Origin: JBBSUX01 sp038234045
GTDB lineage: Bacteria > Pseudomonadota > Gammaproteobacteria > Burkholderiales > Burkholderiaceae_C
Direction: 5' to 3'
Assembly: GCA_038234045.1 (NCBI GenBank)
Contig: JBBSUX010000011.1
Coordinates: forward strand, 1 to 25,443
DNA length: 25,443 nucleotides
Below are positions 1 to 7,274 of the stretch, in pieces. Made by a program: the position numbers and the translations under genes. Positions within the stretch are counted from its first letter, which is position 1. Each line of letters starts with the position of its first letter. A model generated the notes under the pieces. The model had not been told where the DNA came from. It worked only from the letters and a program-made list of their open reading frames with translations, and did no database searches.

Positions 1-59
1 AGAAGGGCTTGGAGCGGACGCCTGTAGGAATTTGTCACGATCACATTCCCGCCTCTGCG

Positions 60-1967
60 TCACAACTGACCCGCTTCGGTACGCAGCGTCGGAACGGTCG
101 CGAGTCGCGCTACGCCGTCAAGTGAAGTCACGACATGATTGGCAAAAAAGCTGCTCTGCGAGTCTGGCTCCAACGCAGCAAAAACGATATTGGCGAGCGG
201 CTGACTCATAGGCACGTAATAGCTGCCAGCCGGAATGTCCTTCAGGCTCCGGTTGAGCCCGACCTGCACCTGGGTCGTGCCCAAAGCGCTCCCGTCCGCG
301 ACGGTGCCACGCACATCCCTCCTTGGAGCTTCGCTGCGCGCGGTTTCGCGGTACGTCTCTGCGAGCTGCGAGCCGCCTTCAGTGAAGCGCAGCACCTGCA
401 CACCCGCGTCCTGCAGTCGTTCGACGGCATCTGTCTCGGCCATTGACAACCAATATCCGCATGGCCGCCGACGCGACTCCACCAGTCGCAACTTCAGTGA
501 CGAATTCCATGCAACATTAATCGTGCGGTCCGCGCCCGTCACCGGGTCGAGCATCAGCAAGTCGTGACGCTCCGGGGTTTGCGCAGCCTGCACGAGCGCA
601 TCTTCCCGGCATGCGAGCGAACTTACATCCCGCTCCACATAGGAACGCAGCTGCTTCAGATCATCAGCCCGCGTGGCCGCGCTCTGCAGGACGCTTGCAA
701 CAGCAGTCACGTGGGTGTGAACCCGCCGCTGGATATGAAGCCTGCCAATTCCTACTCCACGCGTTTCGAGCAAAAGACTCACAGCGTTTTTCAGGCCGTT
801 CACGTTGCGCCCCGTATCGGGCTGAACGCCTCCCATCGAGACCGTCTGGTCGCCAGGATCGGTCGAGGTGGTGTAGTACCACTCGCTCGTCAGTCCTTGG
901 CGGTTGAGGGCGGCAACGATGGGCCGACGAAACCATTCCTCTGCCGCCTTTGTGATGAAAGCGGGTTCGTTGGGTACGGTCGCATATTGCAGCAGACCGT
1001 CGTACCGCTGCACCGCGTTGAACTTCTTGAGGAAGCGCCCGGTCACGGTGTATTCATGATCGTCTACAACGACAGTAGGCCGGTATTCGCGCATCAGGTG
1101 CGCAAGCGCCTGCGCTTCGGGTGTGCGAAGCAAAAGGTGATCGCGGTTCATGTCGATCCCGTTGGCCGTCACGCGCGTGCCTGCGGCCGCGCCGTCGGGA
1201 TTGGCTCTTGGCATGACGATGATGTTGATGCGCGAAAGAAGTGGCTCCAGCAGTCCTTCTGCGGCTTCGCGGGCGATGACCAGAAGCGCTTCGCTTCCTG
1301 CTGGCTCGTCTCCATGCTGCTGACCGATCAACAATACCGTGGGGCGCCCGTCGGTCAGCAAGGTGGATGGTTCGGTGTTGGCCGAGCGGGTCACCACCAA
1401 TGCTTCCAGGGGTTCGCCCCGCTGCGATCTGCCCAGTGTGACCAAGCCGGCGCGCGCACGTCCAGCGCTTGCTGCGTCAGCGGAAATACCATGCAGAGCA
1501 GACTGCATTTCTGCGTTGGTCGTGAAAGCGACGCGTCCGGGGGCGAGCCCAGGCGTTGCGTACACCACTGCGGGCGCGGGAAATCGTGCGGCCACTGCCT
1601 CGCTGTAGGGAAGCGCTTCCTGCGGGACCAGCGAGCTCGTCAAGGCCGGTTCGGTGCCAGGCGCCTGGGGGGTTACCAGTTGGAACCCGGGCCTCACCGG
1701 TGTGACCACGGCGCCACCTGCGCCGGGCGTCAGGTCGATCACGGGCGGCGCGCCGGGAACAACCTGTCCAGCGATGGGCGCACCTGCTGCGCCAGGCCGT
1801 GCGCCTTGCGATGGCGACCATGGCGGCAGAGGGCTTGAGGCACACCCGGTCAGTGCTGCCAATACCAGCGCCATTGTCGGTAGCGTCAGGCCTTCACGTA
1901 TCGGAACGCTAGCCTGCAGGCAAAGGCGCGTTGCGTTGACAGCTAAAAAACGTTTGGGCGGAACCAT
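60..1967 (-). CDS. M14-family zinc carboxypeptidase, predicted lipoprotein
   Basis: Predicted 635-aa secreted or membrane-anchored peptidase of the M14 (carboxypeptidase A-like) fold. Visible zinc ligands are an H-G-D-E motif (H218, E221) and a later His in a D-D-H-E-Y segment (H304). A glutamate in an L-L-L-E-T-R-G segment (E401) fits the catalytic general base. The N-terminus has a basic stretch, a hydrophobic run and a lipobox ending L-T-G-C (Cys42), then a Pro/Gly/Ala-rich linker of about 90 residues before the enzyme domain. I chose the ATG at 1967 because AGGAGA lies about 7 nt upstream; the frame stays open further upstream, but without a ribosome site. The roughly 200 residues after the enzyme core are unassigned. 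It was the divergent neighbour of the original dusA before island insertion. The substrate is unknown; a role in cell-wall peptide or peptide-amide cleavage is only family-level inference. Confidence 0.85.
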   Translation of the reverse strand: MVPPKRFLAVNATRLCLQASVPIREGLTLPTMALVLAALTGCASSPLPPWSPSQGARPGAAGAPIAGQVVPGAPPVIDLTPGAGGAVVTPVRPGFQLVTPQAPGTEPALTSSLVPQEALPYSEAVAARFPAPAVVYATPGLAPGRVAFTTNAEMQSALHGISADAASAGRARAGLVTLGRSQRGEPLEALVVTRSANTEPSTLLTDGRPTVLLIGQQHGDEPAGSEALLVIAREAAEGLLEPLLSRINIIVMPRANPDGAAAGTRVTANGIDMNRDHLLLRTPEAQALAHLMREYRPTVVVDDHEYTVTGRFLKKFNAVQRYDGLLQYATVPNEPAFITKAAEEWFRRPIVAALNRQGLTSEWYYTTSTDPGDQTVSMGGVQPDTGRNVNGLKNAVSLLLETRGVGIGRLHIQRRVHTHVTAVASVLQSAATRADDLKQLRSYVERDVSSLACREDALVQAAQTPERHDLLMLDPVTGADRTINVAWNSSLKLRLVESRRRPCGYWLSMAETDAVERLQDAGVQVLRFTEGGSQLAETYRETARSEAPRRDVRGTVADGSALGTTQVQVGLNRSLKDIPAGSYYVPMSQPLANIVFAALEPDSQSSFFANHVVTSLDGVARLATVPTLRTEAGQL

Positions 1968-2224
1968 TACTACATCTCCTTGGTGGGCTTGCCGGCGCAA
2001 ATCCCAGGTATTTCGCCTGTGTGGCCTCATCGCGCGATGGATATTACCGTCGCGCATGCAACATCCTGTGTCAGCCAGCGACTCAAACCGACCTAGTCGC
2101 GCTGTTGGGCTCCAGACTGCCGATGGCACACGAGTGTCCCCAACAAGGGATGAGCGCGGCGACGCAAGCCCTGACTGCGCGAAAATACGAAGTTGCAGAC
2201 CACCTCATTTCCGGAGTGACCCTT
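1968..2224. other. Intergenic region, original divergent promoter region of the peptidase gene and dusA
   Basis: About 257 bp of host DNA between the start of the peptidase lipoprotein gene (minus) and the displaced native start of dusA (plus). It should hold both original promoters. I see no convincing -35/-10 pair and no terminator hairpin. Reading frames open here look like noise. Confidence 0.5.
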
Positions 2225-2296
2225 TTGACGGATCTATCGCCGCTTCATTCGCCCTGGCGTCTTTCGGTTGCACCCATGATGGATCGTTGCGAATAG
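2225..2296 (+). pseudogene. dusA: Displaced native 5' end of dusA, cut off by island insertion
   Basis: Reading from TTG 2225 (GGAG at 2213-2216, 8 nt upstream) gives a 23-codon stub that contains S-P-W-R-L-S-V-A-P-M-M-D and then runs into island sequence, stopping at TAG 2294-2296. The intact dusA on the far side of the island encodes the same 12 residues. This is therefore the original dusA N-terminus left behind when the island integrated. GTG 2216 is an alternative start. It probably makes only a short non-functional peptide, although its host promoter may still fire toward the island. Confidence 0.8.
2276..2284. other. attL core (ATGATGGAT)
   Basis: This nine-base identity is shared with the dusA junction at 13244-13252. 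Sequence left of it is host dusA 5' coding DNA; sequence right of it belongs to the island. The exact crossover lies within or very near these bases. Identity falls off on both sides apart from scattered synonymous-codon matches to the left. Confidence 0.7.
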
Positions 2297-2324
2297 CCAA
2301 CATCCATGCGGGTTAGCGGGGTGT

Positions 2325-2347
2325 CGTGTGCAATCTGTGTGCACTCA
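2325..2347. repeat. Integrase/Xis arm-type repeat at the left end (tandem GTGTGCA)
   Basis: Two GTGTGCA heptamers start at 2327 and 2338, 11 bp apart. The 23-bp block matches 13130-13152 at 21 positions, and a shorter copy lies at 13075-13091. Repeats at both ends close to the cores are expected for arm-type binding sites of a tyrosine integrase or its directionality factor. The stop codon of the head-closure gene (2345-2347) lies inside this block. Confidence 0.65.
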
Positions 2348-2653
2348 CTTGCACATCAGCACCAGCTCGCGCCGTTCGCTGCGCAGATCGATCACGCTGG
2401 TGATGCCGTAGGTGGTGGTCCCATGCTTCACGCGATCCGCTGACGTGATGCCCGGCCGGTAGCGCATCCTGATTCGCGTGGTGGTTTCAGACTGCGCGGC
2501 ACCAGCGGCGAAATACTCCCGACCCGTAAGCGGCTCCACAGCGGCCCATACGGTGGCGATGGTGGCCCACTCGCTGTAAGGCTGTCCAAAATCATCCTCG
2601 CCACTTTGCAGGCGCTCCACGATCACGCGCTGGTCTAGCTGGCCGGCTTTCAT
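2345..2653 (-). CDS. Phage head closure / head-tail adaptor protein
   Basis: A 102-aa protein that resembles the Phage_H_T_join family (SPP1 gp16 / HK97 gp7-type). It starts M-K-A-G-x-L-D-Q-R-V and contains W-A-A-V-E-P-L-T-G-R-E, a typical feature of these small beta-barrel adaptors. The family caps the DNA-filled head below the portal-connector ring and presents the docking surface for a tail. Its ATG overlaps the stop of the upstream connector gene (ATGA at 2650-2653), which implies translational coupling. It is the last gene of the head operon and ends inside the left arm repeat, with no tail gene after it. In a satellite model this protein would be the interface to the helper's tail. Confidence 0.85.
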   Translation of the reverse strand: MKAGQLDQRVIVERLQSGEDDFGQPYSEWATIATVWAAVEPLTGREYFAAGAAQSETTTRIRMRYRPGITSADRVKHGTTTYGITSVIDLRSERRELVLMCK

Positions 2654-2928
2654 GCCGTCATCACCCGGTACGGTGCCAGCAAGCGGTCAAATAGTTTGTT
2701 GTCACTCAGCGGCCGGTCGGTGACGGCTTCGCGGTTCTCATAGAGTGCGCCGACCAACATCAAAGCGGCGGCATGTACGGGCGCAGCGTCGGGCAGCTCG
2801 TCGGTGCCCAGGTAATCCAGCACAGCACGCTCGGCCGCATCGATCAGCGCGACCAGCAAGCTGTCTTCGTCGTCAGCATCGATCCGGCAGTGCAGCTTCG
2901 CGTCCGGCAGGGTTAGCAATTCAGGCAT
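2650..2928 (-). CDS. Phage head-tail connector protein (gp6-like)
   Basis: A 92-aa, mostly helical protein of the HK97 gp6 / Phage_connect_1 type. Features are an N-terminal L-T-L-P-D-A-K-L-H-C-R-I-D segment, a D-A-A-E-R-A-V-L-D-Y-L-G helix and an A-L-Y-E-N-R-E-A helix near the C-terminus, all usual for the family. It forms the ring that binds under the portal in siphovirus heads. The ribosome site is weak (AAAGA about 6 nt upstream). It follows the terminase large gene after a 180-bp untranslated gap and is coupled to the head-closure gene. Confidence 0.85.
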   Translation of the reverse strand: MPELLTLPDAKLHCRIDADDEDSLLVALIDAAERAVLDYLGTDELPDAAPVHAAALMLVGALYENREAVTDRPLSDNKLFDRLLAPYRVMTA

Positions 2929-3108
2929 TTGATTCTTTCAAATAAGGGTTGCCAGCGCCGTGGTGAAAGGTGACAGGGCGCGCACGCCGTGAAAATCCAC
3001 TCGCTGGCTGTCGGGGTTGGTTTCATGACACGTCACTAGCCGACTAAAACGTGTCCCGGCTTTCCGCTTGCGCGGCCCCCCAGGCAAGGGTCAATCGAAC
3101 CTTGCGGC
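2929..3108. other. Non-coding gap with inverted repeats in the head operon
   Basis: This is the largest gap in the otherwise tightly packed head module. It contains an inverted repeat GACACGT (3027-3033) / ACGTGTC (3049-3055) and a second one, GCAAGG (3084-3089) / CCTTGC (3100-3105). Neither is followed by a T-run on the minus strand, so they are not classic terminators. Possible roles are a packaging (cos) site, an RNA-processing element or a regulator site. The 37-codon frame in it (3026-2913) has no ribosome site. Confidence 0.4.
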
Positions 3109-4608
3109 TCAAACAAAACAGAAGCTGTCAAAGCCCACACCAGCGGGCTCGGTGGCCTGCACTGCCGTGCCCAGGGCCATGCAAAGGGCAACCGCGCCAT
3201 CGATGCGGCCGGTTGATCGGGACTTGTCCAGTTTTCTTGCGCCGGTCGGGTCTTTCACCGTGGTGGCGTTCGCAAAACACATGGTCAGGACGGGATGCCC
3301 ACCGTGGGCGATGCGGCCATTCAGTAGCTCGGCCTCCACTGCGTCTAGGGCTGGTCCTTGATCGCGGAAACCTTGACCGAAGGGCACCAGCGGCAGATCG
3401 CATCCGATGGCGTCTAGCTCCTTCTTCAGTAGGTCGACTCGCCATCTGTCGAACGCCACTTTTTGTACGTCTAGATCGCTCAGGATTTCGGCCATCTCGG
3501 TGGCGACGTGGGCGTAATCAACCGTCGCGCCTGGCGTGGTTCGCAGCAAGCCCTGCCGGTGCCACACGTCATAGGGCGCACGATCACGGCGGGCACGATC
3601 AGCAAGCCCTTGCTCCGGCGTCCAGAAGTAGGGCACTACCTGCCACACGTCATCTACCTGGCCGACGATCACCATCGCTGTGAGGTCGGTTCGCATGCTC
3701 AGGTCGACCCCGACAAACACCGGGCCATCGAAGGGCAGCACGGGCGCTGCGCAGGACTTCCACACGTCTGGCGACACGAACGGGCTCTCTGTCGAAACTC
3801 GCTGATTCAGTAGCAGATTGCGGGCGCTGTTTTCCATGCTCGGCATCCGTTGCGCCTGCGTCATCTGTTCGCGCAGATCGGCTTCGGAGCGGAACAAGCC
3901 GAGCGCGGGATTGGCAGCACGCCATGCGGCCTCATCCATAAGGTCGGCACCTTCAGGCGCGGCGTACAGGTGGCATACGATCTTCGGATCACCGCTGCGC
4001 TGCGCGTCGTCAATCCATTGGCTCAGAAGATCCGCATCGGTTGCGGCCTGCGTCGATATGGCGATCAGCAGCGGCGCTTCGTGCGCTCCCTGGCTGGTGG
4101 TGATGGCGTCGATAAAGTCGGACTGCGGGCCGCGCACCTGGCCTATCTCGTCAAGGATGGCGAGAACGGGGCTCAGGCCGTGGGCGGTTTTGCCGTCAGC
4201 AGCAAGGGCGCGATATTCGGTGTTGAGTGGCAGGCCGATCAGGCGCTTTCCGGATGGCACGATCCGCACGATGTTGGCGAGCGCCGGGGACTGTTGCACC
4301 ATCTTGCAGGCCAGCGCGAACACGAGTGATGCTTGATCGCGGGACATTGCGCCTGAAATTAGCTGCGCGTTTTGCTTCGCTTCAGGGCCGACCAGGTGGC
4401 ACAGCATCAGTGCGGCGATTGTTGCGCTCTTTCCGTTCTTCCTGGCGAGCGACAAGATCGCGCGGCGGGTGCCGGCCGGGTTGTCGTACACGGCGCGAAT
4501 GAAGTCTTTCTGAAAATCCTCAAGGTGCATCGGCTGGCCTACCTGCGATCCTTCCGGCACGATCACATGCTTTGTGATGAAGGCGATCACGCGGTCGGCT
4601 CGGCTCAT
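3109..4608 (-). CDS. terL: Terminase large subunit (HK97-type)
   Basis: A 499-aa packaging motor and nuclease. The N-terminal ATPase has a deviant Walker A, R-K-N-G-K-S (56-61), and a Walker B hydrophobic strand ending D-E (153-154). The C-terminal RNase H-like nuclease starts near residue 300 with V-G-V-D-L-S and ends with the family's usual D-K-S-R-S-T-G-R-I-D-G-A-V-A segment. Length and motifs match HK97/lambdoid large terminases. It overlaps the terS stop (ATGA at 4605-4608). With the adjacent TerS and HNH protein it should cut and load the island's DNA. No frameshift or missing catalytic residue is seen. Confidence 0.93.
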   Translation of the reverse strand: MSRADRVIAFITKHVIVPEGSQVGQPMHLEDFQKDFIRAVYDNPAGTRRAILSLARKNGKSATIAALMLCHLVGPEAKQNAQLISGAMSRDQASLVFALACKMVQQSPALANIVRIVPSGKRLIGLPLNTEYRALAADGKTAHGLSPVLAILDEIGQVRGPQSDFIDAITTSQGAHEAPLLIAISTQAATDADLLSQWIDDAQRSGDPKIVCHLYAAPEGADLMDEAAWRAANPALGLFRSEADLREQMTQAQRMPSMENSARNLLLNQRVSTESPFVSPDVWKSCAAPVLPFDGPVFVGVDLSMRTDLTAMVIVGQVDDVWQVVPYFWTPEQGLADRARRDRAPYDVWHRQGLLRTTPGATVDYAHVATEMAEILSDLDVQKVAFDRWRVDLLKKELDAIGCDLPLVPFGQGFRDQGPALDAVEAELLNGRIAHGGHPVLTMCFANATTVKDPTGARKLDKSRSTGRIDGAVALCMALGTAVQATEPAGVGFDSFCFV

Positions 4609-5015
4609 ACCGCGCGCAGCCTCGGGATCAGATCATCATCTTCCTGCCCGCGTGCATTGCGCTCGGCAGTAGCCGCGCCCACCAGATCAGCAGCGCGGCC
4701 AGCGGTTGCGGTCGTATGAACGGATAGGCTGCGCGACAAGGCAAGGGCAAGCCGAGTCAGCTTTGCATGCTCATCACCGCCCACCACAGCCGATTCGAGC
4801 GCATGCTGTACGCGCGCCATGTTTGCGGCCGTGACCAGATCGGAGTCTGTCCAGGTGTCTCGTGCGCGGCTGGTGACGATGGCATTCCAGAAGGGCCGGC
4901 ATGGCTCGCCGAGGGTGACACATGCGGGCGGCTCGATAGGCGCTTGTGCGGCGTTCTGGTGCGCAGCGGCGGCAGAAGCGGCACTGTCTGAGCGTGGGCG
5001 GCGTGGCTTGGTCAT
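4605..5015 (-). CDS. terS: Terminase small subunit
   Basis: A 136-aa protein directly upstream of and overlapping terL. The N-terminus is Ala/Pro-rich and basic; the middle is helical (W-T-D-S-D-L-V-T-A-A-N-M-A and K-L-T-R-L-A-L-A-L-S-R-S-L), as in P27/HK97-type small terminases that recognise the packaging site. ATG at 5015 has only a weak AGG 6 nt upstream. Assignment rests on helical pattern, size and position between the HNH and terL genes. In cf-PICIs this protein gives packaging specificity for satellite over helper DNA; whether it does so here is inference. Confidence 0.75.
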   Translation of the reverse strand: MTKPRRPRSDSAASAAAAHQNAAQAPIEPPACVTLGEPCRPFWNAIVTSRARDTWTDSDLVTAANMARVQHALESAVVGGDEHAKLTRLALALSRSLSVHTTATAGRAADLVGAATAERNARGQEDDDLIPRLRAV

Positions 5016-5066
5016 AGTTGCCTATTTATTAAGCAGGTAGCGTTAAAGCGCGAGGTACAGGTCGGT

Positions 5067-5531
5067 CTAGCCGGCTCGGTTGCTGGTGATTTCTGGCGCA
5101 TCGCTCACACCCTCAGCAAGGGCATCAGACGGGCGCACAGCAGCCTGATTGAAGTGGTGGCTATCTGCTACAGGCCAGCCGTTCGCATCGCAGCCCATGC
5201 GAGGCACGGTGCCGTGCATATCGCTCATCGTCTTGCGTGAGTGGCAGGACTTGCACGCGCTGACCAGGTTGGTGCGCTCGTTGTCGGCCGGGTTGTTGTT
5301 GCGGTGGTCGACCTCGCTCGCGACAGTAATCACACCTGCCGGGCAGTACTCGCAGAGCGGCGTCTCTGCTAGGACCGCTGCGCGAAGCCGTCGCCATGCT
5401 GCGGAGTTGAGCGGCAGGGTGCGGCCGTTCGCGTCCTTCGTCCAACGTGATGCGGGTTTAACGGGATAGCGGCGCGGCAGATCGTGCGCCATTGTGAGAC
5501 CGCGCGGGTTGGCAGAGTCCAGCATCTTCAT
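5067..5531 (-). CDS. HNH endonuclease of the packaging module
   Basis: A 154-aa HNH nuclease. A zinc-binding pair C60-x2-C63 precedes the E-V-D-H core (catalytic H76) and N-rich loop, followed by C93-x2-C96-H97. This is the HNH type found beside terminases in cos-packaging HK97-like phages, where it works with the terminase to cut cos. The ATG at 5531 overlaps the portal stop (ATGA at 5528-5531), which settles the start; M-A-H-D-L fourteen residues in is the only alternative. A 51-bp gap separates it from terS. Position and family suggest cos-type rather than headful packaging. Confidence 0.88.
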   Translation of the reverse strand: MKMLDSANPRGLTMAHDLPRRYPVKPASRWTKDANGRTLPLNSAAWRRLRAAVLAETPLCEYCPAGVITVASEVDHRNNNPADNERTNLVSACKSCHSRKTMSDMHGTVPRMGCDANGWPVADSHHFNQAAVRPSDALAEGVSDAPEITSNRAG

Positions 5532-6703
5532 GCGACAGTCGCCACAGCAATGGAAGGCTTGGCATCATCGATTCCGGCCACGGTCGGCAGGTTCTCGAGC
5601 TTGCGTGCTTCGGACTTCAGCAGCCAGCCGGCATCGATGCCCTTGGTGTAGAAGTCGGCTCGATTGACTGAATCGCCTCTCAGCAGTCCAGACACTTCAT
5701 GCTCTGCCCAATACGTGCGACGGCCGGCCTCGGTCAGCAGCTTGGCAGCAATACCCTGCTCCCAATTGACCAGGTGGCGGCGCAGCGTCATGGTGACGAA
5801 CTGCCTGGCGAGCTCCACGCTGTTGCTGTAGTTCGCCGATTCCATGCTCTGCACGATCACGGGCGGGCAGCGGAACAAGCGGCATACCTCGATCACTGAG
5901 AACTTGCGGGCCTCGATCCATTCGCTGTCCTCCAGCGTCATGCTCAGGGCTTGGAACTCGGTTCCTTCCTCCAGCACTGCGGTTCTGCCTGCATTGGCAC
6001 CTCCACCGTGCTGGCTTGCCCAGCTCTCTCGAATGGTGGTGCGCTGTTCAGGTCGGAGCTTGCCGGGGAACTTCAGCACACCCAGCAGCTTGGCACCGTT
6101 GCGGAAGGTGTTCACACCATGATCCGCCTCGGCTTGTGCCAGCTCCACCACGCCACGGGCGGCAGTAATCGGGCTCACACCCAGGATGCCGTCATCACCA
6201 ATGCGGTGGCGAAGGTGCAGGACTTCATGCGACAGCAGGCGATGCAATCCGCCCTTGCCATCGCTGTACTCATAGATCAATCCGGTGGGCGTGCGGCGAA
6301 CCTGCATGCTGTCTGGGTTGATCGGCCATAGCTGGCGAACCTGCCCATCCCAGCCGGTGACGATCCGGGCGTAGGCATTGCCGCGCAGCAGCACACACGC
6401 CTGAAGGTACTCGCGCGCCTCCAATGCTGTCATCTCTGGATTGGCCTGATCGTGCAGCACGCGATACAGCGGGTGATCCGTTGCGCGCTCGCGGTCGTCA
6501 CCCAGCCGGCGATACAGGATCAGCGGCAGGGATGCGGTTGTCTCTGCAATGGCCTGCACGCACGCATAAACGGCACTGACGCCTTGCGCGGTGGTGGAAG
6601 TCACTGTGCTGGTGCCGGCCACCACGGGCCATCCGTTCGCGCCGGTCTCGGCGTAGCGTTTCTCCAGGCCGATGGCGCTCAGGGCGCGGGTGATGATGCT
6701 CAT
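5528..6703 (-). CDS. Phage portal protein (HK97 family)
   Basis: A 391-aa portal that forms the dodecameric DNA channel at one capsid vertex. Family marks include V-S-A-V-Y-A-C-V-Q-A-I-A-E-T near residue 50, H-P-L-Y-R-V-L-H-D-Q-A-N-P, the E-V-L-H-L-R segment and the late F-R-C-P-P-V-I-V-Q / Y-S-N-S-V-E-L-A-R block. I chose the ATG at 6703 because it overlaps the protease stop as ATGA; starting at 6721 would add six residues (M-A-R-D-G-S) without a better ribosome site. Portal length is normal and the frame is clean. It sits downstream of the protease, the reverse of the common portal-protease-capsid order. Confidence 0.92.
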   Translation of the reverse strand: MSIITRALSAIGLEKRYAETGANGWPVVAGTSTVTSTTAQGVSAVYACVQAIAETTASLPLILYRRLGDDRERATDHPLYRVLHDQANPEMTALEAREYLQACVLLRGNAYARIVTGWDGQVRQLWPINPDSMQVRRTPTGLIYEYSDGKGGLHRLLSHEVLHLRHRIGDDGILGVSPITAARGVVELAQAEADHGVNTFRNGAKLLGVLKFPGKLRPEQRTTIRESWASQHGGGANAGRTAVLEEGTEFQALSMTLEDSEWIEARKFSVIEVCRLFRCPPVIVQSMESANYSNSVELARQFVTMTLRRHLVNWEQGIAAKLLTEAGRRTYWAEHEVSGLLRGDSVNRADFYTKGIDAGWLLKSEARKLENLPTVAGIDDAKPSIAVATVA

Positions 6704-7263
6704 CGAACCGTCCCTAGCCACGCATTGCAGCCGATGATGATCGGATTGCGGAGCGCTTCGTCGAAGGCGCGATCCTTCTCGATTGCTGCCAGCGAGCGCA
6801 TTGCGACAGTCGTGTCCTGATAGGCCGGGTCGCTTGTCAGCGTGATTTCAGCCAGCGCCACGTCTAGCAGTTCGCGGACCGTCTGCGCACCGCGCTGTTC
6901 CCAGCGGTCGCCACCATCGCGGACGGTGAAGCCGAAGCTACAGCCAGCCACGTCACCGCGACCGACCAGCACAGCCAGATCGCGGCCATGCGAGGTGTCG
7001 GGCAAGTCCAGCGAGAACGCGAGTCCTTTGCTGTCTTCGCGCAGTTGCAGGGTGCCGCTGCGGGTCGTGCCCAGCAGGGCGTCACCTTGATGGTGATACA
7101 GGGCGCGAATGTTGGAGCCGCCCTCCAGGGACTTGCGAAAGGCGCCATTGCGGATCACCTCAACGAAACTCCCCAGGTTGGTTTCGCTGTTGAATATCGC
7201 GGCGTGCCCTTGCAGCGTCTTACCGTTGCTGCTCAGGGTGCCAGTAGAGCGGACTTCCAACAT
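6700..7263 (-). CDS. HK97-type prohead protease (U35 family)
   Basis: A 187-aa serine-type maturation protease that trims the capsid protein during head assembly. It starts with the typical G-H-A-A-I-F-N segment near residue 20, has a catalytic His in L-Y-H-H-Q-G (57/58) and the nucleophile Ser109 in A-G-C-S-F-G-F. I chose the ATG at 7263 for the AGGAG about 7 nt upstream; the longer open frame to 7416 reads back into the capsid gene. It begins 11 bp after the capsid stop and is coupled to the portal gene. The presence of the protease suggests that the island builds and matures its own capsid. Confidence 0.92.
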   Translation of the reverse strand: MLEVRSTGTLSSNGKTLQGHAAIFNSETNLGSFVEVIRNGAFRKSLEGGSNIRALYHHQGDALLGTTRSGTLQLREDSKGLAFSLDLPDTSHGRDLAVLVGRGDVAGCSFGFTVRDGGDRWEQRGAQTVRELLDVALAEITLTSDPAYQDTTVAMRSLAAIEKDRAFDEALRNPIIIGCNAWLGTVR

Positions 7264-7274
7264 TCGCGAACTCC

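Noticed and set aside
564..1838. Long plus-strand frame opposite the peptidase gene
   Set aside because: It is the antisense shadow of a well-supported M14 peptidase with zinc motifs and has no recognisable domain or ribosome site.
2913..3026. A 37-codon frame on the minus strand with two C-x2-C pairs, zinc-ribbon-like
   Set aside because: No ribosome site, and its end overlaps the connector gene in another frame; the cysteines may be chance in GC-rich DNA. Worth keeping only if homologues turn up.
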